From Sphingomonas suaedae (lineage in GTDB: Bacteria; Pseudomonadota; Alphaproteobacteria; Sphingomonadales; Sphingomonadaceae), in the NCBI RefSeq assembly GCF_007833215.1, contig NZ_CP042239.1, forward strand, positions 558,001 through 622,000: a DNA stretch of 64,000 bases, in the 5' to 3' direction. Position 1 is the first letter of the stretch. The number at the start of each line of letters is the position of its first letter. Of the stretch, positions 33,533 through 42,831 are shown in pieces. Under the pieces are notes generated by a model, which worked only from the letters and a program-made list of their open reading frames with translations, searched no databases and had not been told where the DNA came from. The position numbers and the translations under genes are program-made.

Positions 33533-34923
33533 ATGCGGTCAGTCGCCATTGGGAGATCGTGCGCGGTGCCCTCGCCGACGAAAGGGAGCGAAAGCGCTCA
33601 GTGTTTCGCTCAGACGAGGCAGCCTTTTTGCCTGCGGCTCTCGAAATCATCGAGACACCCGTGTCGCCGACCGGGCGCATCACGACGTGGGTGCTGCTCG
33701 GGCTTTTGGTCTTTGTCATAAGCTGGCTGGCTCTTGGTAAGATCGATGTCGTCGCCTCGGCAACGGGGCGGCTGATACCCGCGGACAGCGTCAAGTTGAT
33801 TCAGCCGGCGGAGCCTGGCGTCGTTCACGCAATTCTCGTTCGGGAGGGGCAGTATGTCCGCGCCGGGCAGGCGCTGGTCGAACTGGATCCGACGATCTCT
33901 ACGGCGGAGGCTGCTCAGGCTCGGAAAGCGTTGGAGACGGCGCTGCTTGATGCGGCGCGAGGGAGAGCGATTTTGTCGGGTCTTGACGGGCACGGCTTTG
34001 CCTTCGTTCCACCAGCAGGTACGCCCTCCCAAGTCGTGGCCACCCAATTCGCGCTGGCGCGTGCGCAGCTTGAGAATATTCGGGCGAGCGCAATCACCCA
34101 CCGCGCAGAGCGCGACGCAGCGATGTCGACACTTGGCGAAGCGCGGGTCCAGGCGATCAAGCTAACCGAGACCTTGCCCTTGCTCGATGAGCAGATCAAA
34201 GCAAATGAACTACTCCTTGCCAAGGGCTATGTCTCAAAATTGAAAGTCATCGAGATGCGTCGGCAGCGTCTCGCGGTGGCGCGCGATCGCGATATCGCGA
34301 TCCAAACCGCGAATAAGGCCGCAGCACAGATGGCTGGCGCACGGGGCAGCGTCGTTCAGTCGGAGGCGGAGGCGCGCGCCCGCGTCCTTGTTGATCTAGT
34401 AAAGGCGGAGGCTGATGCAAAACTGCGCCTCGAAGAACTGTCGAAGGCAACAAAAAGGTCGAGCCTCCAGACCTTGGTCAGTCCTGTCGACGGGACGGTG
34501 TCACAACTCGCTATCCATACGTTAGGCGGCGTTGTTGAAGCCACCAAACCCGTAATGGTGATCGTACCCAAAGGTGGAAGGCTGGTCGCTGACGTCAAGA
34601 TCCTCAATCGCGATGTGGGCTTCATCGAGGTGGGGCAGTCCGTCGCGGTCAAGCTAGAGGCATTTCCATTCACCCGGTACGGAACGCTGCAGGGCCGGAT
34701 CGAAAGCCTGGGCTCGGACGCGATCGAGGATGAGGCGCTCGGTCTGGTATACCCGGCGAGGATTTCTCTGGACTCGCCGCGGTCGCCCGTTCGCCACGCC
34801 AAGATCAAGCCAAACGTTGGCATGCGGGTGACGGTCGACGTCCGTACCGGACGGCGCAGCATTTTATCCTATCTGATCAGTCCAATAGACCAAACAGCCC
34901 AAGAAGCCGGAAGAGAGCGATGA
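33529..34923 (+). CDS. HlyD-family type I secretion membrane fusion protein
   Basis: A 464-residue periplasmic adaptor. A short cytoplasmic N-terminus precedes one helix (about residues 50-70, TWVLLGLLVFVISWLALG). The lipoyl half-motifs flank a long alpha-helical hairpin (about 120-320); GRLIPADSVKLIQPAEPGVVHAILVREGQYVRAGQALVELD and TLVSPVDGTVSQLAIHTLGGVV are the family's biotinyl/lipoyl-like segments. The C-terminal beta domain ends MRVTVDVRTGRRSILSYLISPI. It should join the ABC transporter to a TolC-type channel, which is not encoded in this window. Overlaps the ABC gene upstream and a small ORF downstream by four bases each. Confidence 0.92.
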   Translation: MNAVSRHWEIVRGALADERERKRSVFRSDEAAFLPAALEIIETPVSPTGRITTWVLLGLLVFVISWLALGKIDVVASATGRLIPADSVKLIQPAEPGVVHAILVREGQYVRAGQALVELDPTISTAEAAQARKALETALLDAARGRAILSGLDGHGFAFVPPAGTPSQVVATQFALARAQLENIRASAITHRAERDAAMSTLGEARVQAIKLTETLPLLDEQIKANELLLAKGYVSKLKVIEMRRQRLAVARDRDIAIQTANKAAAQMAGARGSVVQSEAEARARVLVDLVKAEADAKLRLEELSKATKRSSLQTLVSPVDGTVSQLAIHTLGGVVEATKPVMVIVPKGGRLVADVKILNRDVGFIEVGQSVAVKLEAFPFTRYGTLQGRIESLGSDAIEDEALGLVYPARISLDSPRSPVRHAKIKPNVGMRVTVDVRTGRRSILSYLISPIDQTAQEAGRER

Positions 34924-35228
34924 ATGAACCGGAATTTCGGGTGGGCCCAGCATGGCCTTCGGTCGTTGCTCGTCGGAGCAGCCGCTGGCCCGACCTCAGT
35001 AGAGGTGCGTATCACAATATTCATCGATGCTGCGACCAACCTCAAGGCTACAAGACTTTTGCACCGCGCAAAGCGGAGGCCCGGAGATCGGTACAGCAAA
35101 CCGACCCCGACCAGCCTCACTTCAGCCGCCGGCGAGAGTCGTTATCGGGCAAAACCGTACCCTCACCTAGTGGACGCCCCTATGTTGAGGCCAACTTGTC
35201 AAACATTGAAAAGGGAGAGGTATATTGA
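34920..35228 (+). CDS. Small basic protein, translationally coupled to hlyD (hypothetical)
   Basis: A 102-residue frame starting with ATG at 34920, overlapping the hlyD stop by four bases (ATGA) behind GGAAGAGAG, and ending with a stop that overlaps the next start by four bases (TTGA). The double overlap is the main reason to call it. The product is rich in Arg, Ser and Pro, has no signal or helix, and is like no family I know. Base composition does not argue strongly for coding, so it could instead be a leader between two genes. A different 163-codon frame starting at 34924 overlaps it and is less likely. Confidence 0.45.
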   Translation: MNEPEFRVGPAWPSVVARRSSRWPDLSRGAYHNIHRCCDQPQGYKTFAPRKAEARRSVQQTDPDQPHFSRRRESLSGKTVPSPSGRPYVEANLSNIEKGEVY

Positions 35229-35848
35229 GCAGCTATACCCGGTTGGCGCTCAACTCGACCGCCAGGCTAGAACGCGCGGATTACCTCTATGCCTGCAGGC
35301 CGCGGGCCCACAATGGCCGGGCGGTCTGCGTCCTGACGCTGATAGCCCTTATCCTGTCGGGGGCGACGAGCGGCGCGGCCCGAACCAGCTCGCGCAATTC
35401 GACACTTCTGAATGAAGTGCAAAAACCACAGGCGGCGGCGCTCGCGATACACACCAAAGCGACAGAAAGGCGAAACGTGTCTGAAAAGAAACCCCAGTCG
35501 TGGATGCCAAATAATGCCCAGGTCGCGAAGATCGAAGCGTTGCTCTCGGGGCGATTACTCGTTGGCGCGCCGCTGGCGGAGCGAGTCCGCGTCTATTCGG
35601 GAACCCGCGAAGGCGGTAAGCGGTATGTCATTGGAAAACTGCTGACTCCGGATTGGCATGGGCAAGAATTTAACCCAGATCATCGCGATGAGCGTCGCAT
35701 GGAGAGCTGGCAAGCTGGGCGATACATCGTCCCTCTATCCAAGCTTCCCAGCAGAGTATCTGCCCTGCCGGACACTAGCTGCTCGCAAATCAAGGTCATA
35801 TTCAACGTCGAGCTTGGCATAATCCAAGACAACGGCTGCCTAAAATAG
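35225..35848 (+). CDS. Hypothetical exported protein between hlyD and the RTX gene
   Basis: A 207-residue protein, start TTG at 35225 behind GGGAGAGG. Residues about 32-50 (AVCVLTLIALILSGATSGAA) form a hydrophobic segment that may be a signal peptide with a long n-region or a membrane anchor. The remainder includes a folded-looking C-terminal part (residues about 95-207) with two Cys (LPDTSCSQIKV and DNGCLK) that may form a disulfide. No family recognised. Its place between the secretion genes and a secreted metalloprotease-type RTX protein suggests a periplasmic inhibitor or immunity partner, by analogy with serralysin inhibitors; that is inference. Confidence 0.62.
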   Translation: MSSYTRLALNSTARLERADYLYACRPRAHNGRAVCVLTLIALILSGATSGAARTSSRNSTLLNEVQKPQAAALAIHTKATERRNVSEKKPQSWMPNNAQVAKIEALLSGRLLVGAPLAERVRVYSGTREGGKRYVIGKLLTPDWHGQEFNPDHRDERRMESWQAGRYIVPLSKLPSRVSALPDTSCSQIKVIFNVELGIIQDNGCLK

Positions 35849-35885
35849 AGGTTATTATCTCAGAATTTATACGGGGGTGCGGAAA

Positions 35886-38800
35886 ATGTCATTCACGGTA
35901 GCATTGTTTCAGGCATACAACGGCCCGAATGCGGCTTTGAAGTTGAGTAGCTCAAATTGGAGTTTGTTTTCTAATTCTTTAAATTTACTTGTTAATAATT
36001 CGATTATTGCGAACTTCTTTTCCACGCTTTCGACAAGCGTCGGGGTGATTACAGTCGAAAGAAGTCCAGATCCTCAAAAAAATGCCTATTGGAGTGAAAC
36101 AAGCAAAGCAATATCTTTGACCGATACTATTTATTCAGGATTTCAGACAAATAATCCTACAGGTACTCCCTTCACAGTTGATTTGACGCGAACCATATTT
36201 CACGAGCTCGTTCACGCCAAATATCACGACACCGACAATCTGATCTCTGATAAGGCGGCCTATCAGCGCGAAGAGCGGACCGTGTTCCTTGAGAATACGG
36301 TCTACAGAGCCGCTTTCGGGGGCGACGAGCGGGTTGGTCACGGAACCGTCGCACTGCCGTCTGCAAGTGCAGTCAGCTATTTAGACGGCATGACATTGGC
36401 GGAGCCGGGTAATGCTAATGTATTTAAATTCACCTCAGGCGCGACTGAGATCATCAAGAACTACAATAACTACAACGTGTCGGTCTCAGCTTCGTCAATC
36501 TATCAGTATGATCATTACATATCGGTCATCTTGAAGTCGAGTTCGCGCTTGTTATTTGAAAATGGCGTGGTTGACAATCAAAAATTGACCGACGTGTTCG
36601 CTGGTGTCCAAGCGGTGGATCCTGCCTCGGCCCTGGACACCGCCGGAAAGACTATTCTGTCAGTCCAGACCTTGCGCGAGAGTCTTGCCATCGGCCTGGC
36701 CGGCACCGCGGCCGGTTCCGACCTGCTGGGCTCCCTAAGGTTCTTCACGCTTGATCAAACAGCGTTCCAGGCCGTGTCGGCTGAAGCTTACGCGGATAGT
36801 TATAATGGGGGTCCGTATCGAACCTACTATGGCGCTGCATCCATCAACACGACAACAGCACCAGACGTCCTCGCGATCGACGCTACAGCGTTGACCGGGG
36901 CGATAATCGTAGGTGGCAGCGGCTACAACAAGAACGGAATAAACGCTCTTGATGGCGGTGATGACATAAAGGCCGGCGGCGGCAACGACTTGTTGCTGGC
37001 GGGCAATAGCCGCGGGACCCGTGTCAATCTTCTGGATGGTGGCGCCGGCCACGATATCCTAATCGGCGGCACTGGGCGTGACCAACTGACGGGTGGCGAT
37101 GGAGACGACCTGATGCTGGGCGGTGGCGGGGAGGATGTCTTCAAGGGCGGGGCCGGAAAAGATATCGTCAGCTATACGACGGCTTCGGCGGGCGTGTCCG
37201 TGGATCTCTCGTTGCGTTCCGGCGCCGGTGACTTCAGCACAGTCGTTGGGCTGGCGACCGCAGGTGCCGCGACCGATGCGACTGGCGACAAAATGGGCGG
37301 GATCGAGATCGTGATCGGTTCCTCCTATAACGACGTCCTAAAAGGGGATGGAACCGGTGTCACACTCTTCGGCGCCGAGGGTGACGACGAGTTATTTGGA
37401 AAATCAAACGACATTTTAATTGGTGGCGCTGGCCGCGACACTCTGCATGACGGAGAAGGCAACAGCATACTGAGTGGCGGCGAAGGCAGTGATCTTTTCA
37501 TTGGCGGACCAGGTAGCGACGATATCTGGGGTGGTGACGAGGCTGCCCCGGGTAGCCCCTCGGACGAAGAGGATACTGTGTCTTATTCCAGCGGGACGAA
37601 GCCCGTAACGATAAGTTATGATGGATCGAGTGAGACCACCGCGATCAGGGTTGGCGATGGGAGCGGCGGCACGGATGCGCTTCACAGTATCGAAAAGATT
37701 ATTGGAACTGCCGGACGCGATGTCGTCAATATCGTCGGTCAAATTGCGGCTGGTACCAATCTCACGATAGACGGTGGTGGCGGGCAAGGCAGCAGTCCTC
37801 AAGACACGATCAATTTCTCAAAAAGCACTGTTGGTGGTGCTGTTACTCTGGATGGTGCCGGTTCGGGCACTATCAGTACAGGCGCGAACCAGTTTATTCA
37901 TCTTACGGGATTCCACACCGGGATCGTTGGCTCGAATTTCGATGACAACGTTACCGACACGAGCACCGGCCACAAGAATATTGATGGCGGTGGCGGCAAT
38001 GACGTAATCTCGATAGCGGGAACCACGGGTACGGGGACTCTTCTGGGTGGCTTTGGCGACGACGTGCTGACCGGCGGATCCGGTAACGACATATTGAACG
38101 GAGGGTCGGGCGCAGATCATTTATTCGGCGGCGCTGGCTCAGATTTGCTGATCAGCCGTGATCATTCCGAAGCTTTTTCGACTGAAGTGCTGGATGGCGG
38201 CGAGGGAAGCGACAAACTCGTAGCTGCCGGAAATGTGGACGGTGCGGTGATCCTGCGAGGGGGCGGAGGAAACGATTTATTCCATTCCACCGCGTCAAGC
38301 TTATCCGGTAACGGAGCAGTCGTCGTTGAATTCGGAGTTGGAGCGGGGCACGACGAGGTTATTGGAACTCCAGTCGAGAGCAGTATTGATGCGCCTGGTG
38401 GTATCGCTTGGAATATTGCAATAGATGCGTCCTCTCTCTCCAGGGATGATGTAAAAATCGTATGGACTCCAAACGTAATCAGCCAAAATGGCGATATCTA
38501 TGAGATTCGGGGTGATCTTGCCCTCGTAATAAAGAGTACTGGTGATTCCATTTTGTTCGGAGACGTCACTGGTTTTCGTCGCCCGGCCCCTGGAACTTCA
38601 ATAACCGATCCCGTCCATTGGGACAATTATACGAGCGGATCCATCTGGGGCATCGATCTACCCTACATTCTTTTTTCGGACGGCGATGAGATTTTTATCG
38701 ACGGCATCACTCTTGTAGACTTCGATATGAGTGGCGCCGGGTCCTACGATCAGGCGGCTGCCGATTATGCGGGAGCTATAGCTCTACCCGCCGGCTCGCA

Positions 38801-41069
38801 GGATGGCGGCGATGGTGCGGACGACCTATCAGGCGCGGCCGGCGACGACACCCTCAGCGGCGGGGGGGGCGATGATAATTTTGAGGGATCTGCAGGTAAC
38901 GACACGATTGATGGTGGCACCGGCAATGACACGCTGAACCTTTTCGGAGCACGGGGCGACTATGAGGTGACGGAAAATGGTCCCGGCGAATATGCCGTGA
39001 CTGACTTACGTGATGGAGCAATCACCACCATCACCAACGTGGAGAACATCTACTTTATCTATAATAATGAAGCCGCTCCGGTCGAAGATCTCTTTCCGAT
39101 TATCGGTACGGCAGGCGATGATAACCCATTAAGCGGCACTCCATTCGACGATCAAATCGAAGGCTGGGCGGGTGACGACGTGATCATTGCGGGAGGAGGC
39201 AATGATCGGGTCACTGGGGGCGCGGGGACCGACACGATCGTCGAAGGTTCTGGCGATGACACTTATTTCTGGAACCTTGGCGATGGCGACGACGTGATTA
39301 CCGGTGGCAGCGCGTCGGATGGGAGCGACACGCTTGAATTTGGACCGGGCATCACTGTCGATAGCCTTCGTTACAGTGGAACGCCCGACGGCTGGGGGAT
39401 CAAGGTTTGGATCGAAGGCGATGCGGGTTCGATTACGCTTGATCGCCTGCTGGACTCGGGCAACCGCCAAATTGATCAGTTTCGCTTCGCAGATGGCAGT
39501 CTACTCAGCCGATCGCAGATACTGGCTGCTGCATTTTCCCAAATTCCGACGGCGGGTGCGGACCACATCTACGGCTCGCAAGGCGATGATATCATTGGTG
39601 GCCTTGCCGGCGACGACATCATCGATTCTCGCGGCGGCGACGACATTCTCGCCGGCGGAGTCGGGTCTGATCGTATCGACGGCGGTGACGGAATCGATGC
39701 GGCGTATTATTTCGGCGCTTCAACTGACTTCGGAATCGCCCTCGCTCCCGACGGATCGGTCGAGGTTTGGGATACTCTGGGCGACGAAGGTTATGATGTC
39801 CTGTCCGGAGTCGAAGTGCTTCACTTTGCCGGAGATGGTGCCACGATCATGGTCAGCGGTTTGCCCCCCCTCGGGTCTTTGGTCGACGACACGATTGTAG
39901 GCACAGCGCGCTCAGAAACGCTGTACGGCTTCGAAGGCAACGACCGCCTCGAAGGCTCAGGAGGTGCCGACACCCTGGTGGGTGGAATCGGGGCCGATTT
40001 ACTGCTCGGTCAAATTGGTGCCGATACGCTCATCGGTGGCGACGGTGACGACATGCTGACTGGCGGTGCAGACGACGACATCTACCGGATCGCGCCGGGA
40101 GAAGGTAGCGACATCATTGACGATTATGGCGACGGCAGCGGAGGCAGCGGCGGTACCGATACGCTCCTGCTGGATGTAGGGATTACGCCGGGTGACGTGA
40201 CTGTCACGCAGGAATTTAATGGCTCAGGTTTCGTTCTTGAATTCGCTGGGACCAGCGACATCATCACGCTACGCAATTCGTTGCCGTTCAACGAATGGCG
40301 GATTGAGTTGGTGCGCTTTGAGGATGGAACAATCTGGTCTCATGCCGATTTGCTGGCCAAATCGATGGAGCGTAATGGAGGGGATGACGTATTTTACGGC
40401 GACGAAAATGGTCAAATAATTGACGGGGGTCTTGGTAGTGATCAGTTAATTGGCCGGGCTGGCAATGATGTGCTTATTGGTGGTGCCGGGAATGACTCAC
40501 TTTGGGGGGAGGCCGGAAACGATACTTACCTCTTTTCTCTGGGAGGCGGACAAGACATCATTGAAGATTGGAGAAGCCCAAGTAACTTCAATACACTGCA
40601 GTTCACTGCAGAAATTGCCCCTGAAGATGTAGTCGTTGGCACCGACGCCAGTGGCTTTGACATAACAATCGAATTTTTGAACAGTAGTGACAGTGTCACA
40701 ATCAAATATATGAACATTGCCAACAATGGCATCAATCAGATCTTGTTTGCAGATGGTACGGTATGGTCGGACGCAGATATCTTGGGGCTTGCTCAGGGAG
40801 GCGGGTCCATGGCCCAAGCGACGACGGCTTTCGAATCGACCGAAGTGCAGATGCAATTGCCCGACGCGAGCGCGCAGACGGTGAGTGCGATTTCGGATGC
40901 TGATCGCCTTGCCGAAGCAGCCGGTAGCTTCGGGGCGAAGTTCGCGAACGCTCGTACATTTGCTTTTGATGGTTTCGAGGCACGGCTATGGGGTGGGCAA
41001 CCCGATGTCGTATATCTGTCGCGTCACAACAACGACGGGGCGGGCAATTTTGATGCGTTGCGCCAGTGA
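35886..41069 (+). CDS. Large RTX protein with N-terminal HExxH metalloprotease-like domain
   Basis: A 1727-residue type I secreted protein. I use the ATG at 35886; a GTG three codons earlier is possible. The N-terminal 250 residues contain FHELVHAKYH (His106, Glu107, His110) and, 26 residues on, EN-x-x-YR (Glu136), the zincin pattern seen in M91/NleD-like peptidases. From about residue 340 there are many GGxGxDxL nonapeptide repeats that bind Ca2+ after secretion, in several blocks. At least three copies of an Hcbp-related domain ending in RFADGSLLS, RFEDGTIWS or LFADGTVWS separate the blocks. The last 60 residues form an uncleaved C-terminal secretion signal region. Composition is more A/T-rich than the flanks, indicating transfer. 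Confidence 0.9.
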   Translation: MSFTVALFQAYNGPNAALKLSSSNWSLFSNSLNLLVNNSIIANFFSTLSTSVGVITVERSPDPQKNAYWSETSKAISLTDTIYSGFQTNNPTGTPFTVDLTRTIFHELVHAKYHDTDNLISDKAAYQREERTVFLENTVYRAAFGGDERVGHGTVALPSASAVSYLDGMTLAEPGNANVFKFTSGATEIIKNYNNYNVSVSASSIYQYDHYISVILKSSSRLLFENGVVDNQKLTDVFAGVQAVDPASALDTAGKTILSVQTLRESLAIGLAGTAAGSDLLGSLRFFTLDQTAFQAVSAEAYADSYNGGPYRTYYGAASINTTTAPDVLAIDATALTGAIIVGGSGYNKNGINALDGGDDIKAGGGNDLLLAGNSRGTRVNLLDGGAGHDILIGGTGRDQLTGGDGDDLMLGGGGEDVFKGGAGKDIVSYTTASAGVSVDLSLRSGAGDFSTVVGLATAGAATDATGDKMGGIEIVIGSSYNDVLKGDGTGVTLFGAEGDDELFGKSNDILIGGAGRDTLHDGEGNSILSGGEGSDLFIGGPGSDDIWGGDEAAPGSPSDEEDTVSYSSGTKPVTISYDGSSETTAIRVGDGSGGTDALHSIEKIIGTAGRDVVNIVGQIAAGTNLTIDGGGGQGSSPQDTINFSKSTVGGAVTLDGAGSGTISTGANQFIHLTGFHTGIVGSNFDDNVTDTSTGHKNIDGGGGNDVISIAGTTGTGTLLGGFGDDVLTGGSGNDILNGGSGADHLFGGAGSDLLISRDHSEAFSTEVLDGGEGSDKLVAAGNVDGAVILRGGGGNDLFHSTASSLSGNGAVVVEFGVGAGHDEVIGTPVESSIDAPGGIAWNIAIDASSLSRDDVKIVWTPNVISQNGDIYEIRGDLALVIKSTGDSILFGDVTGFRRPAPGTSITDPVHWDNYTSGSIWGIDLPYILFSDGDEIFIDGITLVDFDMSGAGSYDQAAADYAGAIALPAGSQDGGDGADDLSGAAGDDTLSGGGGDDNFEGSAGNDTIDGGTGNDTLNLFGARGDYEVTENGPGEYAVTDLRDGAITTITNVENIYFIYNNEAAPVEDLFPIIGTAGDDNPLSGTPFDDQIEGWAGDDVIIAGGGNDRVTGGAGTDTIVEGSGDDTYFWNLGDGDDVITGGSASDGSDTLEFGPGITVDSLRYSGTPDGWGIKVWIEGDAGSITLDRLLDSGNRQIDQFRFADGSLLSRSQILAAAFSQIPTAGADHIYGSQGDDIIGGLAGDDIIDSRGGDDILAGGVGSDRIDGGDGIDAAYYFGASTDFGIALAPDGSVEVWDTLGDEGYDVLSGVEVLHFAGDGATIMVSGLPPLGSLVDDTIVGTARSETLYGFEGNDRLEGSGGADTLVGGIGADLLLGQIGADTLIGGDGDDMLTGGADDDIYRIAPGEGSDIIDDYGDGSGGSGGTDTLLLDVGITPGDVTVTQEFNGSGFVLEFAGTSDIITLRNSLPFNEWRIELVRFEDGTIWSHADLLAKSMERNGGDDVFYGDENGQIIDGGLGSDQLIGRAGNDVLIGGAGNDSLWGEAGNDTYLFSLGGGQDIIEDWRSPSNFNTLQFTAEIAPEDVVVGTDASGFDITIEFLNSSDSVTIKYMNIANNGINQILFADGTVWSDADILGLAQGGGSMAQATTAFESTEVQMQLPDASAQTVSAISDADRLAEAAGSFGAKFANARTFAFDGFEARLWGGQPDVVYLSRHNNDGAGNFDALRQ

Positions 41070-41197
41070 TTTGTTCTTTGTGATCACTGCAGGGTGTCTG
41101 CGCGACGAGTAGTCCACGGTGGGCGACCCGTCGCGCGAAACTCTCTCGATCGAAGTCGCAGCCGCCGATGCGGTGTGGATCTACGTTCTTGCCAAGG

Positions 41198-41220
41198 GAC
41201 CTATATACGTGACTGACCCA
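41198..41220 (+). repeat. Left terminal inverted repeat of the IS1595-type element
   Basis: Begins GACCTATATAC and ends TGACCCA; 20 of 23 bases match the reverse complement of 43787-43809. It abuts the stop codon of the 92-codon passenger ORF. Confidence 0.75.
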
Positions 41221-41499
41221 CTACGCTGGCGGGCAGTAATCTAGGATGAACTTCGCTAGCCCTTCGACTGTTAGGTCAGGATCGTAATTCACTTCGTCCG
41301 CGCGGGGCTCGCCTATCATCAGTGGTCGCCGCCCAACGCGCGGGATCGCCGCCAACATCACGTCATCCAAGTCAGAGTCGCACACGCCAAGCTGATTGCA
41401 GATTTCTGAGGAACGAGTGACCGCTCTACGCACGCCCTGATCGTCTCGCAGAATCTCTATGATAATGGCGCAAAGGGCATCTAGTTCATCTGCCGTCAT
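41221..41499 (-). CDS. Hypothetical protein, passenger in IS1595-type element
   Basis: A 92-residue acidic protein of mainly helical character, with no membrane segment or motif I recognise. The stop codon lies directly against the left terminal repeat and the start lies 9 bases after the end of the DinD-like gene, so it appears to be the last gene of a three-gene unit transcribed from the transposase. A functional link to DinD (for example as a partner or regulator) is possible from the tight spacing. GC content is like its neighbour genes in the element. Confidence 0.6.
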   Translation of the reverse strand: MTADELDALCAIIIEILRDDQGVRRAVTRSSEICNQLGVCDSDLDDVMLAAIPRVGRRPLMIGEPRADEVNYDPDLTVEGLAKFILDYCPPA

Positions 41500-41508
41500 C
41501 GTCTACGC

Positions 41509-42831
41509 CTAGTTCTTGAAGTATTCGCGGACGAAATCGAGCCCCTTGCGGGTGATCTTGAATCCGCCGGGCACGTCCTGCGCGAAGCCCTGATAGATGA
41601 AGTTCGACTTCGAGGTTTTGTGCGATTTGAGGTTGCGAACAAGCTGAGAGAACTTCGAGTCCTTCCGGCTAGCATTTGCCGCTGTATGCTCTTCCGAAAG
41701 GTGCACATATCCGGGCATCTCGGCGATCATATCGGACGTGCTAATCTCACCATCCGGACGAACCGACATAATGAGAAGGGCGTATTTCCAGAGGTCGGCG
41801 CGAAGGTCGATTTCCACTGGATCGGTCGCCTTCGGTCCAGCCAATGGTTCCTCAATGCGCTTCTGCGCGGGGATGGCGCGCATGCGTTGCTGCTTCCGCT
41901 CTTCACGCGCGATCCGCTTCACGTCGTCAGCAACGGGCAAATCTTCCGGCATGATGCCGCTGAGGTCGCGCATTGTCTGCCGCACCTTCACGCCGACTTC
42001 ATAGTGCGCGTCGCAGGCGGCTTCCTTGCCTTGGATATTCCGGCTCCGCAGCTTCTCCTCAGTTTGGGTGATGCGGAACAGGTTCGCGGCCAGCTCCGTG
42101 CTGCCCATGTGATCCAGAATGTTGGCCTTGGTAGGCAAGCCTTTATACTGCTGAATCTCTTCCTTCCCGCGTCCGCCGTAAAGGCCCTGATAGCCCCTGT
42201 TATTAAACTTGCCGAAGTCCGCGCCTGAGTGAACGCCGGAGGCCTTCGCCGCGCTCATGAGCCGCTTGTTTTCCGCTACCACTTGGTTCCGCAGATAGAG
42301 CCGCTTCTGGTTCTCGGACAGGGTGTCAAAATCGACGCCGTGCTGGTCCGCCAGCTCCTGCCGACGTGCCTGGATAGCGAAGTAGTTCTGAGCGAAGCCG
42401 ATCTGGCGTTTCCGGGGGTCGCCGTTCTGCGCGATCAGATAGCAAGCATAGCGGTCGAGGTGGATGTTATCGACCTCCCGGCGACCGCCTTTCCCGATCT
42501 CGATCATGTCGGTGACGTCAACAAAATGATCCTGAGGATCGAGCCGCATCGTTCGGCATGCGGCCTTGGCCTTCTCAACGATCGTCAGGAAGTTTCGATA
42601 GTCCGAATATCCCAGAAGCCGCGAGAGGTCGCGGGATGTCCAAAACTCGTGTCCATTCTCAGTCTTGCGCGCGGCAGCTTCAAAGGCGTCCAAAAGCGTG
42701 TCGATCGTGTCGTCCGATAGGTTGCTTGTCGCAAGCGCCGTAACCTCGCCGGGATTGGTCTGCGCGACCCGCTGCATGGCCTCATCGAAGTCAAAATCGA
42801 ACTTCACCGGATCGTCTTTGGGAGCGTTCAC
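41509..42831 (-). CDS. DinD-like DNA damage-inducible protein with extra C-terminal winged-helix-like region
   Basis: A 440-residue protein. Residues about 45-300 match DinD: FEAAARKTENGHEFWTSRDLSRLLGYSDYRNFLTIVEKAKAACR, EVDNIHLDRYACYLIAQNGDPRK and GLYGGRGKEEIQQYKGLPTKANILDHMGSTELAANLFRITQTEEKL. Residues about 345-440 (WKYALLIMSVRPDGEISTSDMIAEMP ... GGFKITRKGLDFVREYF) look like a winged-helix domain of the kind found at restriction-type protein termini, and exceed the usual DinD length of about 275. E. coli DinD inhibits RecA strand exchange. Its ATG overlaps the transposase stop by four bases (ATGA), so it is translated with the transposase. Confidence 0.82.
   Translation of the reverse strand: MNAPKDDPVKFDFDFDEAMQRVAQTNPGEVTALATSNLSDDTIDTLLDAFEAAARKTENGHEFWTSRDLSRLLGYSDYRNFLTIVEKAKAACRTMRLDPQDHFVDVTDMIEIGKGGRREVDNIHLDRYACYLIAQNGDPRKRQIGFAQNYFAIQARRQELADQHGVDFDTLSENQKRLYLRNQVVAENKRLMSAAKASGVHSGADFGKFNNRGYQGLYGGRGKEEIQQYKGLPTKANILDHMGSTELAANLFRITQTEEKLRSRNIQGKEAACDAHYEVGVKVRQTMRDLSGIMPEDLPVADDVKRIAREERKQQRMRAIPAQKRIEEPLAGPKATDPVEIDLRADLWKYALLIMSVRPDGEISTSDMIAEMPGYVHLSEEHTAANASRKDSKFSQLVRNLKSHKTSKSNFIYQGFAQDVPGGFKITRKGLDFVREYFKN

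Noticed and set aside
34924-35415. 163-codon frame after hlyD
   Set aside because: It conflicts with the 102- and 207-codon frames, which have better ribosome sites and start/stop overlaps.
36900-40560. Repetitive DNA that could look like a CRISPR or tandem repeat
   Set aside because: The repeats are degenerate RTX codons for GGxGxDxL inside one open frame; no CRISPR repeat-spacer regularity anywhere in the window.
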